Positions 40,001-42,466 are shown, counted from the first letter of the stretch. The stretch is DNA of 64,000 nucleotides from Siphonodentalium dalli (GCA_032622095.1 CP136064.1:7681512-7745511); one strand, 5' to 3'. Made by a program: numbers and translations. Notes: generated from the sequence alone by a model not told the origin.

Positions 40001-42466
40001 TTCCTGTTGAGGTTTGTTATATCGCAAATATCTATATATATTAACAATGTTTCACACAGAAGTGAAAAAAATGCTCATTAAATCTGTGTTACACTAAATC
40101 ATTGTCGGTGATTGATCAACTGCCAATCGGGCCACCTGTTTTATATTCAATAACACACAGACCCCCAATAACACACAGACCCCCAATAACACACAGACCC
40201 CCCAATAACACACAGACCCCCAATAACACACAGACCCCCCCCCCAATAACACAGACCCCCCCCCCCCCCCCAATAACACAGACCCCCCCAATAACACACA
40301 GAACCCCAAATAACACAGAACCCCAATAACACACAGACCCCCCCCCAATAACACACAGACCCCCCAATAACACACAGACCGCCAATAACACAGACCCCCA
40401 ATAACACAGATCCCCAATAACACACAGACCCCCACTAACACACAGACCCCCCAATAACACAGATCCCCAATAACACACAGACCTCCAATAACACACAGAC
40501 CCCCCCCCCCCAATAACACACAGACCCCCAATAACACACATACCCCCAATAATACACAGACCCCCAAAACACACACAAACCTCCAATAACACACAGACCC
40601 CCAATAACACACAGACCCCCAATAACACACAGACTCCCAATAACACACAGACCCCCCAATAACACACAGACCCCCAATAACACACAGACCCCCCCCCCAA
40701 TAACACAGACCCCCCCCCCAATAACACAGACCCCCCCAATAACACACAGAACCCCAAATAACACAGAACCCCAATAACACACAGACCCCCCCCCCCAATA
40801 ACACACAGACCCCCCAATAACACACAGACCGCCAATAACACAGACCCCCAATAACACAGATCCCCAATAACACACAGACCCCCACTAACACACAGACCCC
40901 CCAATAACACAGATCACCAATAACACACAGACCTCCAATAACACACAGACCCCCCCCCCCCAATAACACACAGACCCCCAATAACACACATACCCCCAAT
41001 AATACACAGACCCCCAAAACACACACAAACCTCCAATAACACACAGACCCCCAATAACACACAGACCCCCAATAACACACAGACCCCCAATAACACACAG
41101 ACCCCCAAATAACACACAAACCCCCAATAACACACAGACCCCCAATAACACACAGACACCCCAATAACACACAGACCCCCCCCCCCCCCTCCCCAATAAC
41201 ACAGACCCCCAATAACACACAGACCCCCCCCCCAAATAACACACATACCCCCAATAACACACAGACCCCCAATAACACACAGACCCCCAATAACACACAG
41301 ACCCCCCCCCCAATAACACACAGGCTCCCAATAACACACAGACTCCCCCCCCCCCCCCCCAATAACACACAGACCCCCAATAACACACAGAACATGATGT
41401 TACAAAGTGTTGACCTAATTTGAGGTAATCACTAGAAGCGGTCAGAAGAATATTTTGGTGTGCTTTTCAAACTTCAGCCGAATTGCATCTGAAGCCAGTT
41501 ATTTATATCGATCATGTTATTGTTGCTGAGAGCTTGGAAATCTTTTATTAGGCTGACTTAATGTGCTGTGTGGGCTAGTCTCAATTCTCAGATTTTGTGA
41601 AAATAAATAAGAATACACTTAGCTTTTTTGTGGGAATAAATCATCAAAAAGATATATAAATATAAGAAATGAATGTAGTGGATGTGTGTGTTATTGGGGG
41701 GATACGGCGCTTTGGTCATTGGGGTGCCCCAATGAACATAGCACTGTATCCCCCAATAACACACACACCCACTACATTAATATAAAACCCATCATGTGTG
41801 TGCAACTCCATCTTGATTTTCGTGCGTTTATAACTGTTTACTCATACATCCTATTTAGGTCAAATTTTGATAACATCCTGCGGTGTATCTTATAAGTCGC
41901 TGCACCAAATTTCACATTGAATGGTGAAAGAAAACCTAAGAAAATGTTTTCCTGAAGGCCGTAAAAGTTATATTTTGTCACGATTGGAGCAGGTACCAGT
42001 TCAAAATCTAATATGAAAAGCCACATTCCTACCGGGTAAACAGCTATATCACTATCGGTGCTAGCTATTTTTCTTAAATAAATTAATAGTACTGGTAGCA
42101 TCCTTTGCATTACAGAGGTTCTGGATATAAACAATCCTGAAAGGATAAATTCAATGACCAAAAAAATGTGAGTGCACACATAAGAGTAGGCTAATAAATA
42201 GCGTTTATATTCCCGTCAGTTTTGATGGGCAATCTCCAAGTATCAATAAATACTCCAAAATTTCTATTATATTCATTTGACTCAGTTTTGGTGACAGCAC
42301 ATGGTGCAAACAGCTTTCTCTAAATATGTTATTTCACTTGTCACACATGAGAACATGTTATCTATTTATGTTGCAGGTTTACCATTTAGAGGACATAATC
42401 GAGCGAACTTCATACACACTAGAAGAAGATTCACATTACTCCTATAGCCCTGATCAACTCATACAG
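1969..42466 (+). CDS. DHX29: DHX29, DEAH-box ATP-dependent RNA helicase; partial gene, 14 internal exons
   Basis: DHX29 is a cytoplasmic DExH helicase that binds the 40S subunit near the mRNA entrance and promotes 48S complex formation on structured 5'UTRs. Joining exons A-N (1969-2085, 4771-4900, 8593-8714, 16511-16636, 19186-19312, 19913-20116, 21845-22025, 26624-26750, 33498-33593, 34019-34144, 35588-35869, 38253-38522, 39835-40011, 42377-42466) gives 2175 nt, exactly 725 codons with no stop, all introns GT-AG and phases consistent. The product matches remembered vertebrate DHX29 block by block: GGDIKDALDWLCLNLAD, WTGKSPKQFLIDWLRKNLPK, SVHQLLPPPYRDVWLEW, GETGSGKST, CNIVCTEPRRISAVSLA, VHERSVQSDFLLIILK. 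Human DHX29 has about 1369 residues, so roughly the first 90 and the last 700 lie outside. Helicase motifs I, Ia, II and III look intact. No break is seen, so the gene is probably functional. Confidence 0.96.
2041..3675 (+). repeat. 53-bp tandem array built from exon A tail plus its 5' splice site
   Basis: About 31 head-to-tail copies of a 53-bp unit. The first 45 nt equal the 3' end of exon A (GACTACGGTG to AAGCTTCAG) and the last 8 are GTATGTCA or GTATGTAA from the intron. Nearly every copy keeps AG|GTATGT. Variation is limited to a few sites (AAC/AGC, TCAGG/TCCGG, TCA/TAA). 53 is not a multiple of three, so use of a later donor shifts the frame and meets a stop at 2155-2157. Confidence 0.97.
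3676..4400 (+). other. Intron A-B, plain sequence
   Basis: AT-rich intron after the exon A array, with no repeat, foldback or open frame that I can support. Confidence 0.6.
4401..4750 (+). mobile_element. piggyBac-like TTAA MITE (family 1), copy 1
   Basis: TTAA CCCTTTACCCAACA to TGTTGGGTAAAGGG TTAA: TTAA target and CCC/GGG ends, as in piggyBac-type transposons. Internally CCGGCCAAATAAAGCTTCAA and two copies of the 66-bp hairpin core, the first damaged. No transposase. Its end lies 20 bp before exon B. Confidence 0.9.
4771..4900 (+). CDS. DHX29: DHX29 exon B (UBA-like domain)
   Basis: 43 codons plus one base, phase 0 to phase 1, starting DMYDCLSDVG and ending DALDWLCLNLAD. This is the UBA-like helical segment and one of the best conserved N-terminal stretches of DHX29. 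Acceptor TCTTATCCAG, donor GTTAGT. The exon is boxed in by mobile elements: a TTAA MITE ends 20 bp before it and a TA MITE starts 16 bp after it. Confidence 0.95.
4917..5133. mobile_element. TA-type MITE, copy 2
   Basis: Same TIRs and centre as copy 1, full length. It starts 16 bp after the exon B donor. Immediately followed by a GCAGAATGAG foldback element. Confidence 0.88.
5145..5693. mobile_element. Foldback element, GCAGAATGAGGTCC family, copy 1
   Basis: CAAGTCTGAGTTTAGTGTGC with CTGTCATTTGCAGAATGAGG at the left, mirrored at the right, about 550 bp. Each end is itself a hairpin (GGTGAATTTAGTGATGCTA against TAGCGTCACTAAATTCACC). The centre is AT-rich and non-coding. Confidence 0.85.
5809..6942 (+). 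mobile_element. Non-autonomous hAT element, copy 1
   Basis: TAGGCTTGCCACGATTA to TAGTCGTGGCAACCCTA, flanked by a perfect 8-bp target duplication CTTTTTTC (5801-5808, 6943-6950), as for hAT elements. 1134 bp. A poly-G run follows the left TIR. The 176-codon open frame inside (5911-6441) shows no hAT transposase motif that I recognise, so it is probably chance. Inverted relative to the copy at 13272-15222. Confidence 0.93.
7438..7841 (+). mobile_element. piggyBac-like TTAA MITE (family 1), copy 2
   Basis: Right end GGGTAAAGGGTTAA is intact. The left TTAA and first bases are degraded (ATTTTACCCAACAAAC). Two complete hairpin cores with TCGACCATAGGTCGCC loops are separated by the TTTTTACCATTTTTCTTACA spacer. 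Confidence 0.9.
8012..8235 (+). repeat. Dispersed repeat, copy 1 of a direct pair
   Basis: Shares TGCAACATATTTAGTGAATA, CTTTGTATCATATTGGTG and CAGTTTGTAGTATAGGGAT-like sequence with 9290-9512. Exon C lies between the copies. No coding content is seen. Confidence 0.75.
8593..8714 (+). CDS. DHX29: DHX29 exon C (linker)
   Basis: Phase 1 to phase 0. With the base carried from exon B it codes for 41 residues, DKLPTGFSNT to TEQVAIPQ, a glutamine/glutamate-rich linker. LPTGF matches LPEGF of the vertebrate protein, which fixes the join. Acceptor GCCTTTTAG, donor CAG|GTAAGA. It lies between two inverted hAT copies. Confidence 0.9.
8800..9290 (+). repeat. Three-copy 165-170-bp tandem repeat
   Basis: Units carry GCCTGTATTCCGTCATTTTC, then GGCACAGATGTCATCCAGCA and CAATTTGATGGAGTTATT. 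Copies 2 and 3 are nearly identical and copy 1 is diverged. A single related piece lies at 38860-39000. It is probably the body of a dispersed repeat of unknown class. Confidence 0.8.
9290..9512 (+). repeat. Dispersed repeat, copy 2 of a direct pair
   Basis: Second copy of the 8012-8235 repeat, with a small internal duplication (TTTGTATCGTATTGGTG). Confidence 0.75.
9676..10141. mobile_element. TIR element with GTGACCCGCCATATC ends, copy 1
   Basis: ATATGTGACCCGCCATATCA to TGATATGGCGGGTCACATAT, TIRs of about 45 bp. Inside are two hairpin cores identical in type to those of the TTAA MITEs, and a central GGGGCTCCCTGCAGGG segment. Non-coding. A TA target is possible. Confidence 0.87.
10625..10705 (+). 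repeat. (GTCT)n microsatellite
   Basis: About 80 bp of GTCT with a few GTCC units. It is followed by a piece (10720-10800) of the dispersed repeat also seen near 19500-19680 and 23500-23760. Confidence 0.95.
12753..12938. mobile_element. AT-rich palindromic MITE of about 185 bp
   Basis: GTTGACGATTTTATTTGACA is mirrored by TGTCAAATAAAATCAAC, and the inner arms ATAATATAGTGCCA/TGGCACTATATTAT match too. Non-coding. Confidence 0.8.
13272..15222 (-). mobile_element. Non-autonomous hAT element, copy 2, carrying a nested hAT
   Basis: Reverse-orientation homologue of 5809-6942. About 37 bp of the TIR at the 13272 side are missing; the other end (TCGTGGCAAGCCTA) is intact. A poly-C run (15110-15134) corresponds to copy 1's poly-G. 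An 833-bp element sits inside at 13510-14342. Confidence 0.92.
13510..14342. mobile_element. Second hAT family, nested
   Basis: TAGGGCTTCACGGT to ACCGTGAAGCTCTA with perfect 8-bp duplications CCGCGGAT at 13502-13509 and 14343-14350. Subterminal GTATTTAGTCATACCGCGG occurs at both ends. 833 bp, no transposase seen. A short antisense frame (13651-13932) is not recognisable. The intact duplication indicates a younger age than its host element. Confidence 0.93.
15251..15326. mobile_element. Possible terminal piece of a Tc1/pogo-like element
   Basis: ACAGTAAAACCTCTCCAAAC resembles ends seen on pogo-like and other TA-targeting elements. It has a short inner inverted match (CTCTCCAAACTGAACACC against GGTGTTCGA). 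No second end was found nearby. Confidence 0.35.
15327..16510 (+). other. Intron C-D, last part
   Basis: No repeats or coding segments recognised between the pogo-like end and exon D. Confidence 0.5.
16511..16636 (+). CDS. DHX29: DHX29 exon D (acidic linker)
   Basis: 42 codons, phase 0 to 0, IQTKSEPEKP to TRVSP. MKDWILQYA matches the MKEWILRYA of vertebrate DHX29 and is followed by a serine/aspartate-rich stretch (SSSDEDTSP). Acceptor TCTTTAAAAG, donor CCA|GTGAGT. The 3' part of the exon and its donor are duplicated 300 bp downstream. Confidence 0.92.
16674..16936. mobile_element. TTAA MITE (family 2, ATGACTGGAGCT ends), copy 1
   Basis: TTAACCCTTGCATGACTGGA to AGCTCCCATAATGAAAGGG TTAA. Holds two 66-bp hairpin cores with CTCCCATAGGGAG-type loops. 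It starts 37 bp after exon D's donor and splits the duplicated exon D junction. Confidence 0.88.
16938..17030 (+). repeat. Second copy of exon D tail with donor site
   Basis: CAGTGCATGTGATGATTTGT and onward repeats exon D from about 16570 to its donor, with several substitutions, ending ATCCCA|GTGAGT. Homology continues 25-30 bp into the intron. The copy starts right after the TTAA MITE at 16674-16936, so the original event was a tandem duplication of about 110 bp into which the MITE later inserted. The copy has no recognisable acceptor, so it is probably not an exon. Confidence 0.85.
17412..17557. mobile_element. Palindromic MITE of about 146 bp
   Basis: GGAGATAAACATACCCTGTT to AACAGGGTACGTTTATCTCC. 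Arms of about 65 bp are nearly perfect (CATTCTGGGATTCGAGCATG) around a GC-rich loop (CGAGCCGGCTTGGCGGCGAG). Confidence 0.85.
17736..17930 (+). repeat. Two-copy direct repeat of about 80 bp
   Basis: GCTCGTTTCGCTACT, CGTTCTGCGCCGATGAAATT and CACATTCAGATTTGATGCAC occur at about 17736-17812 and 17848-17926, locally more GC-rich than the intron. Function unknown. Confidence 0.75.
18270..18729. mobile_element. Foldback element, GCAGAATGAGGTCC family, copy 2
   Basis: ACAGGCCTGATAATATGGTG, then GACATTTGCAGAATGAGGTC, mirrored at 18690-18729. Same plan as copy 1, with a hairpin at each end and a similar centre (AAGAAACTTTCCAGAGAAGA). Confidence 0.85.
18790..19172 (+). repeat. Dispersed repeat of about 390 bp, + copy
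   Basis: Begins around AAAGACATACTATGGAC and ends near GTGTTTCACATCACTTTAAA. It matches the reverse complement of 21298-21690 along its length, with many substitutions and small indels. It ends close to exon E. Related sequence may also be present near 17200 and 18060. Confidence 0.75.
19186..19312 (+). CDS. DHX29: DHX29 exon E (charged helix)
   Basis: 42 codons plus one base, phase 0 to phase 1. NDKYQNLQEKLYEARLDAQQ, then KKDGNRSIHREVSKMINE, resembling the NERYLHLAAKLLDAKEQA region of the vertebrate protein. It is probably a long charged helix. Acceptor ATCCATTTTCAG, donor ATAG|GTATAC. Confidence 0.88.
19465..19680 (+). repeat. Dispersed repeat with GATAACTTTAGATAG motif
   Basis: TTTCCGGATGATAACTTTAG, TTTTGTATGTGGGTTTACTA and GAGTTATGGCC recur at 23490-23790 and, weaker, at 10720-10805. 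It looks like a decayed dispersed element; class not determined. Confidence 0.6.
19695..19887. mobile_element. TA-type MITE, copy 3
   Basis: Somewhat diverged (ATGCCCCAAATAATCAACTC). The right end TACTGTA lies 25 bp before exon F, so the branch-point region of that intron is at or inside the element's edge. Confidence 0.87.
19913..20116 (+). CDS. DHX29: DHX29 exon F (linker with LEFMPGFDP motif)
   Basis: Phase 1 to phase 1, starting EMKRLEFMPGFDPMVK and ending NVNPVPVA. It matches the REMETLEDHPVFNPAMK block of vertebrate DHX29 and continues into an acidic low-complexity tail (ADTDDGDLGFSMF, compare ALNFNLF). A TA MITE ends 25 bp upstream of the exon, and a TTAA MITE begins about 11 bp past the donor GTACTA. 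Confidence 0.9.
20128..20392. mobile_element. TTAA MITE (family 2), copy 2
   Basis: Right end AGCTCCAGTCATGGGAGGG TTAA. The left end is degraded (TTACTCGTTTCATGACAGGA). Two hairpin cores. It starts about 11 bp after exon F's donor. Confidence 0.85.
20788..21188 (+). mobile_element. piggyBac-like TTAA MITE (family 1), copy 3, odd left end
   Basis: Right end is typical and finishes in TTAA (21182-21185). On the left the first 25 or so bases are missing, and ATTACTCTGCCAGTCAAAAA, the sequence just outside the right end, stands in their place. The interior with two hairpin cores is normal. Confidence 0.85.
21298..21690 (-). repeat. Dispersed repeat of about 390 bp, inverted copy
   Basis: Reverse-complement partner of 18790-19172: CATCGAGAGTCACTGCATTT and TTATTCTCCATTTCTATTTG are shared when read on the minus strand. 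Exons E and F lie between the two arms. Confidence 0.75.
21838..21844 (+). promoter_or_regulatory. NAGNAG tandem 3' splice site of exon G
   Basis: The acceptor reads TCTCAGCAG after an AT-rich and pyrimidine-rich run. Both AGs are usable in the carried phase: the proximal one inserts one alanine (A-V-Q-N), the distal one gives V-Q-N. Tandem acceptors of this kind commonly give 3-nt alternative products. Confidence 0.6.
21845..22025 (+). CDS. DHX29: DHX29 exon G (WTGKSPKQFLIDW block)
   Basis: Phase 1 to phase 2. VQNPAALAQKEDIRQFEY, then WTGKSPKQFLIDWLRKNLPK, a near-invariant signature of DHX29, and RPGCKFKCK at the end. Donor AA|GTATGT. The acceptor is a CAGCAG tandem, so an exon starting at 21842 with one extra alanine codon is equally in frame. 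Confidence 0.95.
22196..22488. mobile_element. TIR element with GTGACCCGCCATATC ends, copy 2, half
   Basis: Matches the interior and right half of 9676-10141 (ACATCCATTACCCTGCAGGG to GATTTGATATGGCGGG), partly in the other order. The left TIR and left hairpin core are absent, so this is a truncated or rearranged copy. Confidence 0.8.
22489..24002 (+). other. Intron G-H, first part
   Basis: Poly-G runs at 22731-22743 and 23239-23246, a dispersed repeat (23440-23800), and a short AAGCTTTCGGGCC...CCTTCCTCAGG stretch at 22868-22899 that resembles a motif found in several invertebrate repeats. No gene is seen. Confidence 0.5.
23440..23800 (+). repeat. Dispersed repeat with GATAACTTTA motif, second copy
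   Basis: Contains two imperfect tandem halves, each with a GATAACTTTA, GTATGTG, TTTACTAGC and CGCCAATTTTCA series. Related to 19465-19680. Confidence 0.6.
24003..24905. mobile_element. Foldback element, GCAGAATGAGGTCC family, copy 3, interrupted
   Basis: The left hairpin is at 24016-24115 and the right hairpin at 24695-24900. A TTAA MITE (24199-24598) sits in the middle. The right part carries a tandem duplication of about 110 bp (TCAATCTGATACTAGGTATC and AGAATGAGGTTCCCAG seen twice). Confidence 0.82.
24199..24598 (+). mobile_element. piggyBac-like TTAA MITE (family 1), copy 4, nested
   Basis: Full length with TTAA on both sides. It inserted inside a GCAGAATGAG foldback element: sequences at 24180-24198 and after 24598 (TATGCAGAAGATAAAATGCA) are adjacent in the uninterrupted copies near 33230 and 37190. 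Confidence 0.93.
24917..25478 (+). repeat. 42/43-bp minisatellite with a six-unit higher-order pattern
   Basis: Thirteen copies of AAATCCGATCTACACATCTG followed by GGCTCTT and a variable ATCACC, ATACC or GTCACC, then TAGCGATAAG. The variants run in the order ATCACC, ATCACC, ATACC, GTCACC, ATACC, GTCACC twice over, plus a final ATCACC, so a six-unit block was duplicated. No exon is involved. It begins just beyond a foldback element. Confidence 0.95.
25615..26015 (-). mobile_element. piggyBac-like TTAA MITE (family 1), copy 5, inverted
   Basis: Full-length reverse-orientation copy with TTAA at both ends. It forms an inverted pair with the copy at 24199-24598. Confidence 0.93.
26016..26623 (+). 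other. Intron G-H, last part
   Basis: AT-rich, nothing recognised. Confidence 0.5.
26624..26750 (+). CDS. DHX29: DHX29 exon H
   Basis: Phase 2 to 0. With two carried bases it codes for 43 residues, KIKIDRKKDGG to LALYTLCKGQ. ECPTILCENLKEAEHLSSTL matches VCPTILTEDGMQAQHLGATL. Acceptor TTTTTGAAG, donor CAG|GTTAGT. The last 24 nt plus 13 nt of intron are repeated in tandem directly downstream. Confidence 0.93.
26727..26930 (+). repeat. 37-bp tandem array from exon H tail plus donor
   Basis: Five full units and one half unit of 37 bp. Each consists of the last 24 nt of exon H (CTATATACCCTATGTAAGGG, then TCAG) and 13 nt of intron (GTTAGTACTAAAA). The first unit is the real exon end. Donor AG|GTTAGT is preserved in all five complete copies. 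Confidence 0.95.
26931..27555 (+). other. Intron H-I, first part
   Basis: The first 120 bp match the flank of the outlying array at 32515-32750. The rest is unassigned. Confidence 0.55.
27836..28103 (-). repeat. Hairpin repeats in the LINE 3' region
   Basis: Four to five imperfect units of about 55-60 bp, each with CGGGACGGTCCAATA-like sequence, a short inverted match (AATAAGCCTATT) and ACTGCGGGT. Each unit could fold in RNA. Confidence 0.75.
28104..29021 (-). CDS. LINE reverse transcriptase, C-terminal fragment (Jockey/CR1-like)
   Basis: 305 residues open on the minus strand. MLLDVEKAFDSVWHNGL is RT motif A with its first catalytic Asp. Next comes NAGTPQGSVLSPLLYIFYVN (motif B region), then QFADDLGLW (FADD, motif C). 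WCSKWRIKLNANKT and FLGVTLDSRLT are the thumb-proximal blocks typical of Jockey/CR1-group LINEs, followed by a C-terminal tail. The frame has no stop although the element is 5'-truncated, so the insertion is probably not old. The fragment has no start of its own; the first Met is internal to motif A. It lies antisense to DHX29 in the intron after exon H. Confidence 0.92.
   Translation of the reverse strand: MLLDVEKAFDSVWHNGLRYKLHKYGLPVKLVRLLSSFLTDRSIKVRVDRESSDSVPLNAGTPQGSVLSPLLYIFYVNDIEIDPRHQVQLSQFADDLGLWITNGSTKYVELRLRRALGDLERWCSKWRIKLNANKTQFALFTKRKRNSVVKLNVSGIDLVAAKEVTFLGVTLDSRLTMLTHVKQTATRTMQRVNLLRRLRGTSWGASMATLLRVFKTFVRPIMEYASVVTNLASYRAIQMLQVVQNKALRMALQAPYHTRIVDLHTIADVEPIRERLRDLAESTLARMDGSDIMRECLQRKQLLCG
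30549..30662 (+). repeat. 30-bp repeat, about four copies
   Basis: AAGCTGGCTACGAATGTGAT followed by CGCCATAGAA, with the last copies diverging. It lies inside the long-TIR element. It is open in one frame (EKLATNVIAI) but nothing supports translation. Confidence 0.9.
31018..31080 (+). repeat. (GA)n microsatellite
   Basis: About 60 bp of GA with one G insertion, inside the long-TIR element. Confidence 0.95.
31856..32393 (+). other. Intron H-I, between the long-TIR element and the outlying array
   Basis: No repeat or coding segment recognised. Confidence 0.5.
32394..32515 (+). repeat. Diverged outlying copies of the exon H 37-bp repeat
   Basis: GGGCCAGGTTAGTATTAAAA followed by three decayed units of the same 37-bp motif. 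The flank after them (AAGGCCATCAAAATAAAATA, ending in GTGTTCTCAG) matches the flank after the 26.7-kb array. So a stretch of array plus flank was duplicated or split, and about 5.5 kb holding a LINE and a long-TIR element now lies between the parts. Confidence 0.8.
32523..32690 (+). repeat. Four-copy tandem repeat of about 41 bp
   Basis: Units beginning ATCAAAATAAAATACATGTG and ending in AGATCTCA or ATATCTCA. It is a local expansion of sequence that is present once at 26936-26975 beside the exon H array. Confidence 0.85.
32755..33002. mobile_element. Foldback element, GCAGAATGAGGTCC family, copy 4, compact
   Basis: GCCTTGAAATAGGATGTCTG to CAGACACCCTATTTCAAGGC, 248 bp. Two hairpins abut through CTTACACCTCAGCAG with the long centre missing. 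Confidence 0.87.
33112..33452. mobile_element. Foldback element, GCAGAATGAGGTCC family, copy 5, 5' arm partial
   Basis: Starts within the left hairpin (GGGCTAGCATCACTAAATTT) and is complete to the right (CCTCATTCTGTAAATGACAG). The interior CAGAAGATAAAATGCATAAT matches copies 3 and 6. It ends about 45 bp before exon I. Confidence 0.82.
33498..33593 (+). CDS. DHX29: DHX29 exon I
   Basis: 32 codons, phase 0 to 0, SVHQLLPPPYRDVWLEWEDE to AKENK. This is almost identical to SVHQLLPPTYRDVWLEWSDA of the vertebrate protein. Acceptor TTATTACACAG, donor AAG|GTATTA. A foldback element ends about 45 bp upstream. Confidence 0.95.
33717..33845. mobile_element. Small foldback with C tract
   Basis: AGATACTCAGGGGGTTTTTA is mirrored by TTAAACCCCCCTGAGATACT, with a C-rich run inside. 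About 130 bp, non-coding. Confidence 0.65.
34019..34144 (+). CDS. DHX29: DHX29 exon J (acidic linker before the helicase core)
   Basis: 42 codons, phase 0 to 0, IRDDFLSKFMKKLKAE to ESWESIDSDDE. PIESWESIDSDDE corresponds to PEESWENLVSDED. The acidic tail leads into the helicase core. Acceptor CTATTATAG, donor GAG|GTGAGT. Confidence 0.93.
34324..34459. mobile_element. TA-type MITE, copy 4, internally deleted
   Basis: Left arm complete. The right arm keeps only its outer 30 bp (GGTCGATTACTTAGGGCATT), so most of the hairpin partner is missing. Lies 180 bp after exon J. Confidence 0.87.
34567..34727. mobile_element. Palindromic MITE of about 160 bp
   Basis: AATATAGAATACACATGTAG is mirrored by CTACACGTGTATTCTATTT, with imperfect inner arms (CACCACGAGTGG and CATGAGTGGTGA). 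Confidence 0.75.
34728..35290 (+). other. Intron J-K, plain sequence
   Basis: AT-rich; weak recurring CACAGTAG/CACAATAG words at 35105-35250 but no clear array. Confidence 0.5.
35291..35553. mobile_element. TTAA MITE (family 2), copy 3
   Basis: TTGACCCTTTCATGATGGGA to AGCTCCAGTCATGGAAGTG TTAA, with two hairpin cores. It ends 34 bp before exon K, adjoining the pyrimidine tract of that acceptor. Confidence 0.87.
35588..35869 (+). CDS. DHX29: DHX29 exon K (Walker A, motif I)
   Basis: 94 codons, phase 0 to 0, from LIEVEDYKAD to IPQFILE. It holds the segment leading into the helicase core (YQVLLETRKSLPVYLYKSDI) and motif I, VVVIAGETGSGKSTQIPQF, where the lysine of GKS is the expected phosphate-binding residue. 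Acceptor TTTTCTTAG, donor GAG|GTAAGA. The last 26 nt and 20 intron bases form an 11-copy array immediately downstream, and a TTAA MITE ends 34 bp upstream. Confidence 0.97.
35844..36340 (+). repeat. 43-48-bp tandem array from exon K tail plus donor
   Basis: Eleven copies of CCCAGATTCCACAATTCATT, then TTAGAG|GTAAGAG and a short spacer ending AACCTA. Spacer length varies: TCTGCAT, TGCAT or TCCTTGTAT types alternate. Copy 1 is the true end of exon K, encoding STQIPQFILE. Almost all copies keep GAG|GTAAGA or GAG|GTTAGA, so ten extra strong donors follow the Walker A exon. Confidence 0.96.
36341..36980 (+). other. Intron K-L, after the array
   Basis: Unassigned sequence with a 108-codon open frame (36561-36887) that has no recognisable domain and is probably chance. 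Confidence 0.45.
36981..37372. mobile_element. Foldback element, GCAGAATGAGGTCC family, copy 6
   Basis: AGCCTTGATATAGTGTGTCT with a left hairpin, the interior shared with copies 3 and 5, and a right hairpin ending CTCTCCGGGGACCGAGCAG. The outermost right end is lost. Confidence 0.82.
37552..37968 (+). mobile_element. Probable 3' end of a non-LTR retrotransposon or a SINE
   Basis: GATGTGCCCGACTTCGTCCG, repeated GTGAAATTGGACCC, GTAGGCCTACATACCA, then an ACACACACAGACAGACAGG tract and TATTTTATAAGAGACTAGAT. This layout resembles LINE/SINE 3' ends common in invertebrates. No coding frame. Class uncertain. Confidence 0.55.
38024..38241. mobile_element. TTAA MITE (family 3, TTTGAGTGCCAG ends)
   Basis: TTAACCCTTTGAGTGCCAGG to CTGGCACTCAAAGGGTT TTAA, an 18-bp TIR. 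The interior has one partial 66-bp hairpin core missing part of its left arm. It ends 11 bp before exon L. Confidence 0.87.
38253..38522 (+). CDS. DHX29: DHX29 exon L (motif Ia to first half of motif II)
   Basis: 90 codons, phase 0 to 0, EFISTGTADYCNIVCTEPRR to ITHVIVDE. It contains motif Ia (TEPRR), the GYQIRFES block, and TRLLYCTTGVLLRQL (motif Ib region). It ends with the DE of the DEVH box, so the catalytic motif II is split by the intron. Acceptor ACACATTTTCAG, donor GAG|GTAATG. The TTAA MITE at 38024-38241 ends 11 bp before the exon and supplies part of the acceptor region. Confidence 0.97.
38654..38843. mobile_element. TA-type MITE, copy 5
   Basis: TACAGTAATGCCCTAAATAA to GGCATTACTGTGTA. 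It lies between exon L and the stray copy of its donor region. Confidence 0.87.
39001..39053 (+). repeat. Dispersed second copy of exon L end with donor
   Basis: AGCACATGTTATAGTTGATG, then AG|GTAATGCAATT and GTAGCAAAATT. This repeats the last 25 nt of exon L and about 25 nt of its intron (38498-38550) with a handful of changes. About 450 bp separate the copies, partly filled by the TA MITE at 38654-38843. Confidence 0.85.
39154..39630 (+). mobile_element. piggyBac-like TTAA MITE (family 1), copy 6
   Basis: TTAA at both ends, 477 bp. Longer than the others because the TTCTTACATTCTTTAACAAT spacer is repeated and a CCCTGTG was duplicated. It ends 16 bp before the first partial copy of exon M's head. 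Confidence 0.92.
39647..39834 (+). repeat. 94-bp repeat of the intron end plus head of exon M
   Basis: Two partial copies precede exon M. Each holds about 74 nt of exon start (GTACATGAGAGGAGTGTACA to GATCAGACTTA) and about 20 nt of intron end with ACTATTTACAG. The first copy is more diverged (GAGTAGGGTACAGTCAG); the second (39741) keeps AG|GTACATGAG. Here the 3' splice site is duplicated, unlike the other arrays. Confidence 0.95.
39835..40011 (+). CDS. DHX29: DHX29 exon M (motif II VH, motif III SAT)
   Basis: 59 codons, phase 0 to 0, VHERSVQSDFLLIILKHLLA to INIPGRTFPVE. It completes DEVH and carries motif III, LLMSATVDSAKFSKYF. Acceptor TACTATTTACAG, donor GAG|GTTTGT. Two upstream partial copies of the exon head exist; the middle copy (39741) also has an intact acceptor, but its 94-bp period would shift the frame. 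Only the 39835 start reads through. Confidence 0.96.
40149..41392 (+). repeat. C-rich minisatellite, unit about 18 bp
   Basis: Roughly 65-70 copies of CCCCCAATAACACACAGA with C runs of 4 to 18. A block of about 450 bp is duplicated: the rare GACCGCCAA variant recurs at 40378 and 40828. The minus strand is strongly G-rich. Long Cys/Gly/Val reading frames on that strand are by-products of the repeat and are not genes. Confidence 0.95.
41393..42376 (+). other. Intron M-N, after the minisatellite
   Basis: Only the hairpin at 41672-41778 stands out. Minus-strand frame 41838-42179 has no recognisable domain. Confidence 0.5.
41672..41778. mobile_element. Hairpin sharing its arm with the C-rich minisatellite
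   Basis: AATGTAGTGGATGTGTGTGT is mirrored by ACACACACACCCACTACATT. The inner arm includes GTTATTGGGGGGATAC. The CCCCCAATAACACACA portion is the minisatellite unit at 40149-41392, 280 bp away. Confidence 0.75.
42377..42466 (+). CDS. DHX29: DHX29 exon N (post-motif III linker)
   Basis: 30 codons, phase 0 to 0: VYHLEDIIERTSYTLEEDSH followed by YSYSPDQLIQ. It matches VFHLEDIIEETGFVLEKDSEY. Acceptor TTTATGTTGCAG, donor CAG|GTACTC, the weakest donor of the series. The final 30 nt are the seed of the giant array. Reading through the first donor stays open for 26 codons and then stops at 42542-42544. Confidence 0.93.

Noticed and set aside
40094-41395. 433-codon Cys/Gly/Val-rich frame on the minus strand
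   Set aside because: A direct consequence of the 18-bp C-rich minisatellite (VCVLLG repeats). Two other frames are equally open.
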